Position numbers and translations under genes: made by a program. 64,000 bases of DNA from Cyanobacteria bacterium SIG28. GTDB taxonomy: Bacteria > Cyanobacteriota > Vampirovibrionia > Gastranaerophilales > Gastranaerophilaceae. The stretch is taken from positions 1-64,000 of the forward strand of contig SUTU01000004.1 in assembly GCA_015152525.1 (NCBI GenBank), in the 5' to 3' direction. The notes beneath the pieces are model-generated. The model saw nothing but the letters and a program-made list of their open reading frames with translations. It did no database searches and had not been told where the DNA came from. Below, piece by piece: positions 1 to 7,644 of the stretch (the stretch's first letter is position 1; the number at the start of each line of letters is the position of its first letter).

Positions 1-260
1 TTATTACAACAATAAAAGGTATCAATGGAACAAATTAAAAATGGCACCTGTTGAATACAGGAACCATTTATTAAAAGTTTCGTGAACCACCTTTTTTACT
101 TTGTCTAGTTTTTAGGGTTCAGTTCAATTGATGTCGAGCCTTTTATTTTTTCCTAATTTTTCCCTTTTTCCTTTTTCCGCTTTAGCACTAATAAATATTA
201 TCTTAATATAATATTTATTAATAAAAATTTTATATCTGTATTCTACAGCATTGGTTATAC
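1..260. other. Non-coding stretch with an AT-only inverted repeat
   Basis: I see no convincing gene here. Positions 189-220 form a perfect inverted repeat: TAATAAATATTAT, a 6-nt loop, then its complement. It lies just past the 3' end of the leftward RHH gene, so it could act as a weak hairpin ending that transcript. It has no GC core, so terminator function is uncertain. Confidence 0.4.
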
Positions 261-449
261 TTAATCAAGCAGTGCTTCAAGAATAGCAGCATTTTTAGTA
301 GCCATTGCCGATGACTTTACTCTGCTTTTGTACATATATGTACGTAAAGCTTCTCTGATAAGTTCTGAACGAGTGCGGTTTTCGCCTTCTGCTACTTCGT
401 CAATTCTGTTTAAAAAATCTTCCGGCATGGAAATCAAAACTCTTGCCAT
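261..449 (-). CDS. Ribbon-helix-helix (CopG-type) DNA-binding protein
   Basis: A 62-aa protein starting MARVLISMPEDFL. It has the beta-strand plus two-helix pattern of the ribbon-helix-helix fold: strand RVLISMPE, helix FLNRIDEVAE, then the turn NRTRSELIREALRTYM typical of CopG/MetJ-like regulators and antitoxins. The start was placed at the ATG preceded by AAAGGAG with 7 nt spacing, rather than six codons upstream. RHH proteins of this size usually repress their own promoter. No toxin gene is adjacent, so a stand-alone regulator is at least as likely as an antitoxin. The Ala-rich tail after the RHH core is short and has no recognised domain. Confidence 0.8.
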   Translation of the reverse strand: MARVLISMPEDFLNRIDEVAEGENRTRSELIREALRTYMYKSRVKSSAMATKNAAILEALLD

Positions 450-611
450 TATATTTCTCCTTTGCAATATGTATACTGATATGTGATATCCTGTATATAT
501 AATAAGTAATCTAAAGAGAAAAAATTGCTCTTTTTATCTTAGTTTGTTAAGAAATGTTAAGATAAGTTTAATACAATTACCATTTGAAAATAAGTTTTAC
601 AGCTTAAATTG

Positions 612-620
612 TGCTATAAT
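612..620 (+). promoter_or_regulatory. Extended -10 promoter of the solute-binding protein gene
   Basis: The sequence TGC followed by TATAAT (615-620) is a perfect extended -10 element. No good -35 box sits 17 nt upstream, as is common for extended -10 promoters. The predicted start site is near 627, giving a leader of about 20 nt that contains AGGGAG before the ATG at 647. Confidence 0.6.
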
Positions 621-646
621 AACGAGGTTAGGGAGTTTGTTTTTTT

Positions 647-1852
647 ATGAAAAGAGTTTTAATATTTTTGTTTGCATTTTTAATTTTGACCGGATGTTCT
701 GCAAAAAAGGGTGAAAAAGAGATTACTTTTTGGACTCTGCAAATGGGTGATTTTGCGCCATATATAAATAAAATAATTTCTGATTACGAATTTGAACATA
801 AAGATATAAAAATAAAATGGATAGACGTGCCATTCTCAGAAGGTGAAAAACGTACTTTGGCGGCGGTAATGACAGATTGTCCTCCTGATTTAATTAATCT
901 TAATCCGGATTTTACGGCACTTTTGGCGCAAAAAGGTACTTTGCAAGAGATAAATTCATCGGAACTATCTGAATTCACGCCGGAAATTGTAGAAGCTTTG
1001 AAATACAATGACAAAAATTATTCGATACCTTGGTATGCAACGAGTGCAATAACTATTTATAATAAGGATTTGTTCAATAAATCCGGACTTGTTAGAGTTC
1101 CAAAAACATATAAAGAATTAGCTTCTATTTCTGGAAAAATAAAAGAAAGTACTGGTGCTTATTCATATTTACCTACTATTACAGAAAATGATACTATGGT
1201 TAAAATTCTTAATAAATATGGTGTTTCAGAAGTTAAAGATTTTAATTCTACGGTGAGTATAAATGTTTTTGAGATGTTTAAGACACTTTATCAAGAGGGT
1301 ACGATACCGCCTGAAACTATTACTATGACTCATAGAGAAGCCTTAGAACAATATATGGCAGGAAAAATTGTGTTTTATCAAGGTGGTGCGAATTTCTTGA
1401 ATATGATTAAGGAAAATGCACCGAAGATATATAGTCAGACGGATGTTTCAGAACAGATAAAAGGTTCTGTCGGTCAGAATGATTTTTCTGTTATGAATTT
1501 TGTTATTCCTCTTAGAGCAAAATATAAAAAAGAGGCTTTGGATTTTTGTTTATATTTGACAAATGAGGAAAATCAATTAGAATTGGCAAGGCTAACAAAT
1601 GTTATAGCTACAAATGCCAATGCTTTGAATGATAAATTTTATAATGATTATTCTGATTTAACTTCAAAATCACGATCAATAAGCGCAAAGCAAATCCAAA
1701 AAATTACACCTGCAATGAAGCAGAAATATGGTCAAAAAGAGATTAATCAGCAAGTAAATAATGCTGTGCAATCTGTTTTATTAAACAAAAAATCAACAAA
1801 AGAAATTTTGGATGATATGGTAAAAAATCTTAGTGTTTTAAGTTCTCAATAA
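647..1852 (+). CDS. Extracellular solute-binding lipoprotein (ABC transporter, family 1)
   Basis: A 401-aa protein with a lipoprotein signal: hydrophobic residues 4-14 followed by the lipobox LTGC (Cys17). The mature part looks like a family 1 solute-binding protein, the class that captures sugars or oligosaccharides for ABC importers: ITFWTLQMGDF near the N-terminus, a hinge region PWYATSAITIYNKDLF, and PKTYKELASISGKI. By family, it would sit on the outer face of the inner membrane and deliver substrate to a permease/ATPase. No permease or ATPase gene adjoins it, so the transporter partners must lie elsewhere. The substrate cannot be read from sequence. The 3' end overlaps the convergent next gene by 23 bp. 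Confidence 0.85.
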   Translation: MKRVLIFLFAFLILTGCSAKKGEKEITFWTLQMGDFAPYINKIISDYEFEHKDIKIKWIDVPFSEGEKRTLAAVMTDCPPDLINLNPDFTALLAQKGTLQEINSSELSEFTPEIVEALKYNDKNYSIPWYATSAITIYNKDLFNKSGLVRVPKTYKELASISGKIKESTGAYSYLPTITENDTMVKILNKYGVSEVKDFNSTVSINVFEMFKTLYQEGTIPPETITMTHREALEQYMAGKIVFYQGGANFLNMIKENAPKIYSQTDVSEQIKGSVGQNDFSVMNFVIPLRAKYKKEALDFCLYLTNEENQLELARLTNVIATNANALNDKFYNDYSDLTSKSRSISAKQIQKITPAMKQKYGQKEINQQVNNAVQSVLLNKKSTKEILDDMVKNLSVLSSQ

Positions 1853-2513
1853 GTCCTTGAGTACTGTATTCTTCATTGGTTTTGCCAAGCTTTCTGAATA
1901 TTTTTAGCGCTTCGGTGAGTTTTTCTAATGCAATTTTTTTATTTGTATATAAATATTGTTTAGCAATTTCAACTTTTGCTAAACCCAATCTGAAATTATA
2001 TTCATCTTTATTTTTTGCATTTTTAGAAATTGTTTTAAAATTATCAGAACTTGTTTCAAAATTACGAACGATAGTTCTTAGTAATTTTTCTTCTGTAAAT
2101 AAATTTTTTATGTAATCTTTACGACGATTATTAATATCTTTGCGGTATAACATTTTTAAATCAACGGTTCGTCCGAGTTGATGTATTACATCGTTTTGTT
2201 TTTGAGCTATTTCAAAAGCTCTTTTTATAAATATTTCTTTTATGTCATCCGGTAAGATTTTTATTTTAATCAGCGATGCGTAAATAATACCGGTTAAATC
2301 AGTAAGTCCTCTTTTATCAAAATCTTCTGCTAATTCTTGAGTTCTTACGATATAATCTCCCATGCTACCGGCTCTTTTGTAAGATTTTTCATATTTTTGC
2401 AACTGAGAAACAACAAATGCTGCAGTCGGATTTTTTTCCTTCAGTGCGTGGATTTTAAAATGCTTGAAATTTTTATTTATTGTGTTGATATTAATACTTT
2501 TAGTTTCTAACAT
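1830..2513 (-). CDS. Hypothetical helical protein with a TPR-like C-terminus
   Basis: A 227-aa, Lys-rich, mostly helical protein with no signal peptide. The last 50 residues (KQYLYTNKKIALEKLTEALK then FRKLGKTNEEY) resemble one tetratricopeptide repeat; the rest has no recognised domain. It overlaps the convergent solute-binding protein gene by 23 bp. There is no Shine-Dalgarno before the ATG. A TTTTAT hexamer lies exactly 6 nt upstream, a weak echo of the leaderless layout seen at other genes in this window. Function unknown. Confidence 0.65.
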   Translation of the reverse strand: MLETKSININTINKNFKHFKIHALKEKNPTAAFVVSQLQKYEKSYKRAGSMGDYIVRTQELAEDFDKRGLTDLTGIIYASLIKIKILPDDIKEIFIKRAFEIAQKQNDVIHQLGRTVDLKMLYRKDINNRRKDYIKNLFTEEKLLRTIVRNFETSSDNFKTISKNAKNKDEYNFRLGLAKVEIAKQYLYTNKKIALEKLTEALKIFRKLGKTNEEYSTQGLIENLKH

Positions 2514-2615
2514 ATTTTTATAAAACTTGAGAAAATAAAATTTGCTAATAAATTTATATTTATTTCTGTTTATTTTATAATCAAGGTGTAAATGTAATTT
2601 AATAGAGGAAAGAAG

Positions 2616-4337
2616 ATGTTAAAAGATTATTTCTTAAATGAAGTTAAAGTTGCAATTAATAAAGCTATCGAAGCAGGAAAATTAGGCTCAATGGGACTTC
2701 AAGATGAATACAGTTTGATTATTGAAAAGCCTAAAAATGCTGATTTTGGTGATTTTGCGGTAAACGTTTCTTCACTTGCTCGTGTAGCAAAAATCGCTCC
2801 TCCTATGATTGCTCAGGCTATTGTAGAAGGTGTAAGTGGTGTAGGATATACGACTTCTGTTGTTGGTGGATTTATTAACTTCAAAATCGAAAACTCTCTT
2901 TTAGCAAATTCTGTAGCAGAAATTCTTGAGAGAAGAGAAAATTATGGTCGCCCTCAAGATGTTCCTACAGAAAAAATTCTTTTAGAATATGTTTCTGCTA
3001 ACCCTACAGGACCTTTCCATATCGGGCATGGTCGTTGGGCTGCTATGGGTAGCGCTTTAGCTAATTTATTAAAATTCTATGGTCATGAAGTTCATCAAGA
3101 GTTTTATATAAATGATGCAGGTAGCCAAATCCAAAAATTAGGTAATTCTTTAAGAATAAGAATTGGTCAAGAATTAGGCGAAGACATCGATTTCCCTACT
3201 GATGAAATTGAAAAGAAAAACTTTTACCCGGGAGATTATTTAGTACCGGTTGCTAAAAAATTCCTTGAACAAAATAAAGTTGAAAAAAGTTCTGATGTTG
3301 AATTACAGGTTCTTTGTGATTTTGCAAAAGCTGAAATGGAAGCTTGCCAAAAAGCTTTATTAGAAGATTTTAGAGTGCATTTTGATGAGTTTTATTCAGA
3401 ATTATCACTTCACAACTCTGGTAAAGTTGAAGAAAGCTATCAAGAATTAATAGACAAAGGTATGCTTTACGAACAAGAAGGCGCTATGTGGTTTAAATCA
3501 ACTCAGTTTGGCGATGATCAAGATAGAGTTATTAAAAAGGCAGACGGTTCAAATACTTATTTAACAGCAGATATTGCTTATCATATTGATAAATTAAGAC
3601 GTGGTTATGACAGATTAATCAATATTTGGGGTGCAGACCACCACGGTTATGTTGCACGTGTAAAAGCTTCAATCGAGGCTTTAGGATATGACCCAAATAA
3701 ATTGGAAGTTCTTTTAGGACAATTGGTTAATCTCGTTATTAACGGTGAAGAAGTTCGTATGGGTAAACGTAAAAACATGGTTACTTTAGACGATTTAATT
3801 GATGAAGTTGGTATTGATGCAACTCGTTATTGGATGGCAATGAGAAATATTGATATGACTTTGGATTTTGATATTGAATTGGCTAAACGCTCTACTGATG
3901 AAAACCCTGTGTTCTATGTTCAATACGCTTATGCAAGAGTTTGTTCAATTTTAAGAAATGCTATTTCTGAAAAATTAAATACTGAAACCGGTGAAAAATC
4001 TCCTGCACCTTTAACAGAAGTTGAGTTAGAAGATTTGGTTAAAAACTTTGATAAAGAAGCTTTCTTAAAAACTGCTGATTGTGCGAAATCTTTGGTATTA
4101 AAACTTGAAGAATTTAAGTCTGTAATCGTTCTTTCTGCTCAAAACAGAACTGTTTATACAATTTGCAGATATGTTCAAGAATTAGCAGCAGAATTTCATT
4201 CTTTCTACAACGCAAACAGAGTTATTTGTGATGATAAAGAATTGATGAAATCAAGATTAGCGTTGATGGTTGCAATTAAAACAACGTTAAAGAATGCGCT
4301 TGATATTTTGGCAGTTTCAGCACCTGAGCGCATGTAG
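2616..4337 (+). CDS. argS: Arginyl-tRNA synthetase
   Basis: A 573-aa class I aminoacyl-tRNA synthetase that charges tRNA-Arg in the cytoplasm. The N-terminal Arg-specific domain includes KPKNADFGDFAVNVS. The HIGH signature reads FHIGHGRW (His135-His138). A KMSKS-equivalent loop reads MGKRKNMV (about residues 382-389), and the C-terminal DALR anticodon-binding domain ends in NALDILAVSAPERM. Length is normal for bacterial ArgS. The start follows GAGGAAAG with good spacing. It appears to be a single-gene transcript, with a hairpin-forming repeat immediately after the stop. Confidence 0.97.
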   Translation: MLKDYFLNEVKVAINKAIEAGKLGSMGLQDEYSLIIEKPKNADFGDFAVNVSSLARVAKIAPPMIAQAIVEGVSGVGYTTSVVGGFINFKIENSLLANSVAEILERRENYGRPQDVPTEKILLEYVSANPTGPFHIGHGRWAAMGSALANLLKFYGHEVHQEFYINDAGSQIQKLGNSLRIRIGQELGEDIDFPTDEIEKKNFYPGDYLVPVAKKFLEQNKVEKSSDVELQVLCDFAKAEMEACQKALLEDFRVHFDEFYSELSLHNSGKVEESYQELIDKGMLYEQEGAMWFKSTQFGDDQDRVIKKADGSNTYLTADIAYHIDKLRRGYDRLINIWGADHHGYVARVKASIEALGYDPNKLEVLLGQLVNLVINGEEVRMGKRKNMVTLDDLIDEVGIDATRYWMAMRNIDMTLDFDIELAKRSTDENPVFYVQYAYARVCSILRNAISEKLNTETGEKSPAPLTEVELEDLVKNFDKEAFLKTADCAKSLVLKLEEFKSVIVLSAQNRTVYTICRYVQELAAEFHSFYNANRVICDDKELMKSRLALMVAIKTTLKNALDILAVSAPERM

Positions 4338-4369
4338 TAACTTTTTCTTTACTAAAAAGAAAAAGTTAC
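4337..4369. repeat. Hairpin-forming dispersed repeat after argS
   Basis: Two perfect 14-bp arms (GTAACTTTTTCTTT and its complement) flank a 5-nt loop and begin on the last base of the argS stop codon. No U-run follows on the + strand, so it is not a textbook terminator, although it could stabilise the argS 3' end. A related CTTT-rich hairpin follows nth at 7491-7534, suggesting a small dispersed repeat family. Confidence 0.6.
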
Positions 4370-4488
4370 CAAAAAGAAAAGAATATTTGGTCGGGTAACA
4401 TTGGTGAAAATACAAAATTATATAAAAACTACAAGTTACCCTCAAAGTGAAAAACTAATTCATTATAAAAATAATGTGTAAAAGGTCG

Positions 4489-4509
4489 GTTGGGGATTTC
4501 TACCCCAAC
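4489..4509 (+). promoter_or_regulatory. GC-rich leader hairpin upstream of hepT
   Basis: Arms GTTGGGG and CCCCAAC with a 7-nt loop lie 19 nt before the hepT ATG, between a likely -10 region (TATAAA near 4465) and the Shine-Dalgarno. This is the only GC-rich stem in an AT-rich stretch. There is no U-run, so translational control or mRNA stability is more likely than termination. Confidence 0.4.
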
Positions 4510-4528
4510 AATAAAAAAGGAAAATATT

Positions 4529-4927
4529 ATGATTAGAACAGAAAATTTAGAAAATGCATATAATACGTTGTTAGAATGTTATAATGATTATTTAGATAAT
4601 CAAAATTCTGTTTTACTTCAATATATTGCGGATTCTTGTGTGAAAAGGTTTGAACATACTCTTGAAACTTCTTGGAAATTAGCAAAAAAAATCTTTATTC
4701 AAAAATATGGTAAATCAGAACAAGAATTAACTATAAATAATATTTTTCGTTTTATGCAAGGTTATGGTTATTCGGAAAATTGGGAAAATTGGAGAGATTA
4801 TTATCAGAAAAGAAATAATACAGCACACGAATACAGTTTAGAAAAATCTCGCCAACTGATAGAAATAATTCCTGATTTTATAAAAGATGTTAAATTCTTT
4901 TTAGATAAACTACAAGAGGAAAAATAA
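4529..4927 (+). CDS. hepT: HepT-like HEPN toxin (HI0074 family)
   Basis: A 132-aa helical protein of the HI0074/HepT family, once called nucleotidyltransferase substrate-binding proteins and now known as HEPN-domain toxins. The RNase signature R-x4-H-x-Y is visible as RNNTAHEY near residue 105. The start was moved 13 codons in from the longest frame because AAAAAAGG lies 8 nt before this ATG. The stop is immediately followed by the mntA-like ATG, so the two are translationally coupled. In characterised HepT/MntA (type VII) systems the nucleotidyltransferase AMPylates the tyrosine of this motif and silences the toxin. The intact R, H and Y suggest an active toxin here. Confidence 0.85.
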   Translation: MIRTENLENAYNTLLECYNDYLDNQNSVLLQYIADSCVKRFEHTLETSWKLAKKIFIQKYGKSEQELTINNIFRFMQGYGYSENWENWRDYYQKRNNTAHEYSLEKSRQLIEIIPDFIKDVKFFLDKLQEEK

Positions 4928-5218
4928 ATGCTTGGCGTTACACAAGAGGAATTAAATATAATTAAATCTATAATTGAACCATACAAAAATGAATATAAGT
5001 TTTGTGCCTATGGTTCAAGGGTTAAGGGAAATTTTCGCCCTCTTTCAGATTTAGATTTAATGATAAAAGGTAAAACTAATGCAAATTTGAATGATATTGA
5101 GAGTTTAAAAGAACTTTTTGACGAAAGCAATTTGCCTTATGTTGTTAATATTTGTGATTATTACAACTTATCCGAAAGTTTTTATGATATTATAAAACAA
5201 GATTTAGTAGAAATATAA
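4928..5218 (+). CDS. mntA: MntA-like minimal nucleotidyltransferase antitoxin
   Basis: A 96-aa minimal nucleotidyltransferase. The family motif GSx10DxD is present as GSRVKGNFRPLSDLDL, containing the glycine-serine and the two metal-binding aspartates needed for nucleotide transfer. It starts on the base after the hepT stop, with AGAGG 8 nt upstream inside the hepT end. By family it would modify the adjacent HEPN toxin using ATP. Nothing appears truncated. Together with hepT it forms a complete toxin-antitoxin cassette at the upstream edge of an accessory island. Confidence 0.87.
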   Translation: MLGVTQEELNIIKSIIEPYKNEYKFCAYGSRVKGNFRPLSDLDLMIKGKTNANLNDIESLKELFDESNLPYVVNICDYYNLSESFYDIIKQDLVEI

Positions 5219-5240
5219 ATAGTTATAAGGAATGTGTATT

Positions 5241-5624
5241 ATGAAAATCCAATCTATTAATAGCAATTACAATCAAAACAATATTTCACACAAAGCGCAT
5301 TTTAAAGTAAATAACAATTTCGAAAAACTTTATAAAGAACAGTGTAAACATAGTGAGTTTAATTATTTTTCAACGCTTTTTAAGGAAACATTGCCAAAAC
5401 ATGAGATAGAAATTACTCAATTAAAAGATATTGCAAGAAGTGAAGAAAGAGCTTGTGAATTTGTTAATAATACAACAAAACAAGTATATAACACTATCAT
5501 TCCTTGTAGAAAGGAAGGTTTACTTTATTTAACAAGTTTAATAGGTTTAATGAAACAAGATTCTTTTTTTAAAGGTGTTGATAATAAAACATATGATTGT
5601 TTAGACATTTTAACAAAAGAATAA
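5241..5624 (+). CDS. Hypothetical protein, N-terminal SHKAHFK-motif family
   Basis: A 127-aa protein with no recognised domain. Its first 24 residues (MKIQSINSNYNQNNISHKAH...) are almost the same as those of the next gene, while the remainder diverges except for the shared stretch LPKHEIEI. The start was set at the ATG with AAGGA 8 nt upstream. There is no classical signal peptide or membrane segment; the N-terminus is polar and Asn-rich and ends in a basic-aromatic SHKAHFK. It lies 22 bp after mntA and 14 bp before the next family member, so these genes are probably co-transcribed. Function unknown; see findings for the motif. Confidence 0.7.
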   Translation: MKIQSINSNYNQNNISHKAHFKVNNNFEKLYKEQCKHSEFNYFSTLFKETLPKHEIEITQLKDIARSEERACEFVNNTTKQVYNTIIPCRKEGLLYLTSLIGLMKQDSFFKGVDNKTYDCLDILTKE

Positions 5625-5638
5625 AAGGGGTATATATT

Positions 5639-6112
5639 ATGAAAATCCAATCAATTAATAATAATTACAATCAAAATAAAGTTTCACATAAAGCACATTT
5701 TAAACCGAACATGTATTTAAAAGAATTATGTGATGTTGCGGAGAAAAATGAAAAATTAATCAGCTATCTTGATACATTTCAAAAAGAATTACCAAAACAC
5801 GAAATAGAAATAGTATCAAAAACAAAAACCAACTTAAAAAATGTTTATCTGTATAAATTGATGAACAATAAAACATATAAAGAATATAATGTTGCTTCCA
5901 GTCAAAATGAAGATGGGTTAGTAGGTTTAATATCAGGTATCTTTTTTGCGGCACAGTCAACTAAATTCTTTGAAGAAAAACCTTGTGAACTGACAAATTC
6001 TTATGGATTTTTAACAAATACTGAATATGAACCTGAAATTAAAGAAAATATTCACGAAAAATTTACAAATGGAATGCGTAATTTAAGTAAAGGTATCGTT
6101 GAAAATAAATAA
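5639..6112 (+). CDS. Hypothetical protein, N-terminal SHKAHFK-motif family (paralogue)
   Basis: A 157-aa protein whose first 24 residues match the preceding gene at nearly every position (MKIQSINNNYNQNKVSHKAH...). The internal LPKHEIEI is also shared, so the two are tandem paralogues. The start is the ATG with AGGGG upstream, not the longer frame that runs back into the previous gene. A weakly hydrophobic segment (GLVGLISGIFFAAQ, about residues 88-101) may be buried or membrane-associated. No catalytic motif is seen. Function unknown. Confidence 0.7.
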   Translation: MKIQSINNNYNQNKVSHKAHFKPNMYLKELCDVAEKNEKLISYLDTFQKELPKHEIEIVSKTKTNLKNVYLYKLMNNKTYKEYNVASSQNEDGLVGLISGIFFAAQSTKFFEEKPCELTNSYGFLTNTEYEPEIKENIHEKFTNGMRNLSKGIVENK

Positions 6113-6132
6113 ACTAAAAAGGAGTTAATAAA

Positions 6133-6636
6133 ATGATACAACCGGTTTCAAATATAAATTTCAAAGGTTTTTATTCAAGGAAAAACGAACTTTATTCCGA
6201 CTCTCAAAATAGATGTATTGAAAATATAAAAACAGAATTAGGTGATTTAGTTAACTCAAAAAATTTTGAAGTTCAGGCCGGAGAACACGATACGGTTGAA
6301 CTTTATCATATAGAAGGACTTAGAGAAGGAGTTGGAACAGGAAGTTCTTATTGTTCGCATGTTGATAAAATCGGAACTTTTGACGAGAAGCATCCTTTTA
6401 AAATTGATGATTTGAAAAAGTATGAGAAAGAATCTACGGCAAATATGTTAACTCTTGCAATTCCTACTATAATGCTACTTTGTGGGGCAATTGGTTTAGG
6501 TATGAAAGCTTGTACTAACGGTGTTAAAAAAGCTTTAAATCAAAAACAATTAACTGAACAGGTAGTTCTTACTGTTAAAGATTCTGCAACTTTAGCAAAA
6601 GATCTTAGTGAATCTTTTATAAAACAAAAAAGATAA
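6133..6636 (+). CDS. Hypothetical single-TM protein with N-terminal NINFKGF motif
   Basis: A 167-aa protein beginning MIQPVSNINFKGFYSRKNE, a shorter version of the N-terminal motif in the two genes before it. One clear hydrophobic segment, MLTLAIPTIMLLCGAIGLGM (about residues 104-123), suggests a membrane anchor that would leave the N-terminal 100 residues on one side and a Lys-rich tail on the other. AAAGGAG precedes the start with good spacing. It belongs to the same run of small genes (20-bp gap). No recognised enzyme motif. Function unknown. Confidence 0.7.
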   Translation: MIQPVSNINFKGFYSRKNELYSDSQNRCIENIKTELGDLVNSKNFEVQAGEHDTVELYHIEGLREGVGTGSSYCSHVDKIGTFDEKHPFKIDDLKKYEKESTANMLTLAIPTIMLLCGAIGLGMKACTNGVKKALNQKQLTEQVVLTVKDSATLAKDLSESFIKQKR

Positions 6637-6667
6637 ATCAATCTATTCTATATTAGGTATAAATTTT

Positions 6668-6828
6668 ATGAGAATTCAGCCAATCAGAAATAATAACAGT
6701 AATAATTATAAATATAGTGAAGTTTCGCATAAGGCTTATTTTAAAAATATTTAGTAACTTCCGGTAATGGTTATTGGATAAAATCACCTAAAAAAGAGTT
6801 TTATTCAAAAATTACAAATAAAGGTTAA
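6668..6828 (+). pseudogene. Remnant of an SHKAHFK-motif family gene
   Basis: The ATG at 6668 opens a 28-codon frame beginning MRIQPIRNNNSNNYKYSEVS and continuing HKAYFK, clearly the same N-terminal motif as the three genes upstream. It then hits TAG at 6752. Reading resumes in another frame from 6754 (VTSGNGYWIKSPKKEF...) and ends at TAA 6826, three bases before the nth start. The simplest reading is a family member that lost its body by deletion plus frameshift. A genuine 28-aa peptide cannot be excluded. Confidence 0.55.
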
Positions 6829-6831
6829 AAT

Positions 6832-7455
6832 ATGATTGATAAAATTGTTCAAAATTTAAAAGAAGCAAATCAACCACGAAGCGAGTTTGTGGAATTAATG
6901 GAACAATTTCAGGACCCATATTTGGTTTTAATCGGTTGTATTTTAAGTTTAAGAACAAATGATAAAACAACTTATCCAGCAACTTTGAGAATGCTTGAAC
7001 TTGCAAAAACACCTCAAGAAATGATGTTGGTAAATGCAGAAGCTCTCGCAAAAGCTATTTATCCAGTTGGGTTTTATGAGAATAAAGCTAAACAAATTAT
7101 AGAATTATCTCGACAAATAGTAGAAGAATTAGACGGAAAAGTTCCTGATGAGATTGAAGAGTTAATAAAATTCAATGGTGTAGGCAGAAAAACTGCTAAT
7201 CTTGTACTAGCAAAAGGATTTAATAAACCTGCAATTTGCGTTGATGTTCACGTACATAGAATCTTTAACAGATTAGGCTATGTAAAAACAAAAACACCTG
7301 AAGAAACAGAGTTTGCTTTAAGAAAAAAATTACCTGAAAAATATTGGATTGATATTAATACCTTAATCGTAACCCACGGACAAAACGTGTGCAAACCTCA
7401 AAAACCGGATTGTAAAAATTGTCCAATATGTGAATTTTGCAAAAAAAATATATAA
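6832..7455 (+). CDS. nth: Endonuclease III
   Basis: A 207-aa DNA glycosylase/AP lyase that removes oxidised pyrimidines and cuts at abasic sites in base-excision repair. The helix-hairpin-helix reads LIKFNGVGRKTANLVLAKGF and contains the catalytic Lys. The catalytic Asp lies in VDVHVHRIFNRLG. The C-terminus carries the [4Fe-4S] ligands as C-x6-C-x2-C-x5-C. Length is normal. It begins 3 bp after the pseudogene remnant with AAAGG upstream, so it may be transcribed with the island before it. Confidence 0.96.
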   Translation: MIDKIVQNLKEANQPRSEFVELMEQFQDPYLVLIGCILSLRTNDKTTYPATLRMLELAKTPQEMMLVNAEALAKAIYPVGFYENKAKQIIELSRQIVEELDGKVPDEIEELIKFNGVGRKTANLVLAKGFNKPAICVDVHVHRIFNRLGYVKTKTPEETEFALRKKLPEKYWIDINTLIVTHGQNVCKPQKPDCKNCPICEFCKKNI

Positions 7456-7490
7456 TTTGATGTGTTTTAGTTTTGAGTTTTTATTCTTCC

Positions 7491-7534
7491 ACTTTCTTTT
7501 CTTCTTTGGCTCGCAAATAAAGAAGAAAAAAAGT
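7491..7534. repeat. CTTT-rich hairpin repeat after nth
   Basis: Arm ACTTTCTTTTCTTCTTT (7491-7507) pairs with 7519-7534, one base shorter, around the loop GGCTCGCAAAT. It resembles the hairpin after argS in composition and placement, just downstream of a gene. Similar pyrimidine/purine hairpins with a GGCTCGC-like loop occur as intergenic repeats in other bacteria. No U-run follows it. Confidence 0.5.
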
Positions 7535-7593
7535 ACAAATGCAGAAACTTTTAAATAAAAAATAATTATTGATACAAATACATCAAAATATAT

Positions 7594-7628
7594 AAAAAGA
7601 ACCTCTATCTAAAATAGAGGTCCTTTTC
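7594..7628 (-). terminator. Rho-independent terminator of nrdD
   Basis: On the - strand, GGACCTCTAT and its partner ATAGAGGTTC flank a 5-nt loop and are followed by TTTTTATA. It lies 17 bp past the nrdD stop. A shorter U-run in the opposite direction could also stop readthrough from nth. Confidence 0.8.
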
Positions 7629-7644
7629 TATAATTTTCTAAAAT

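Noticed and set aside
4337-4369. argS Rho-independent terminator
   Set aside because: The stem is good but is followed by CAAAAAG, not a U-run.
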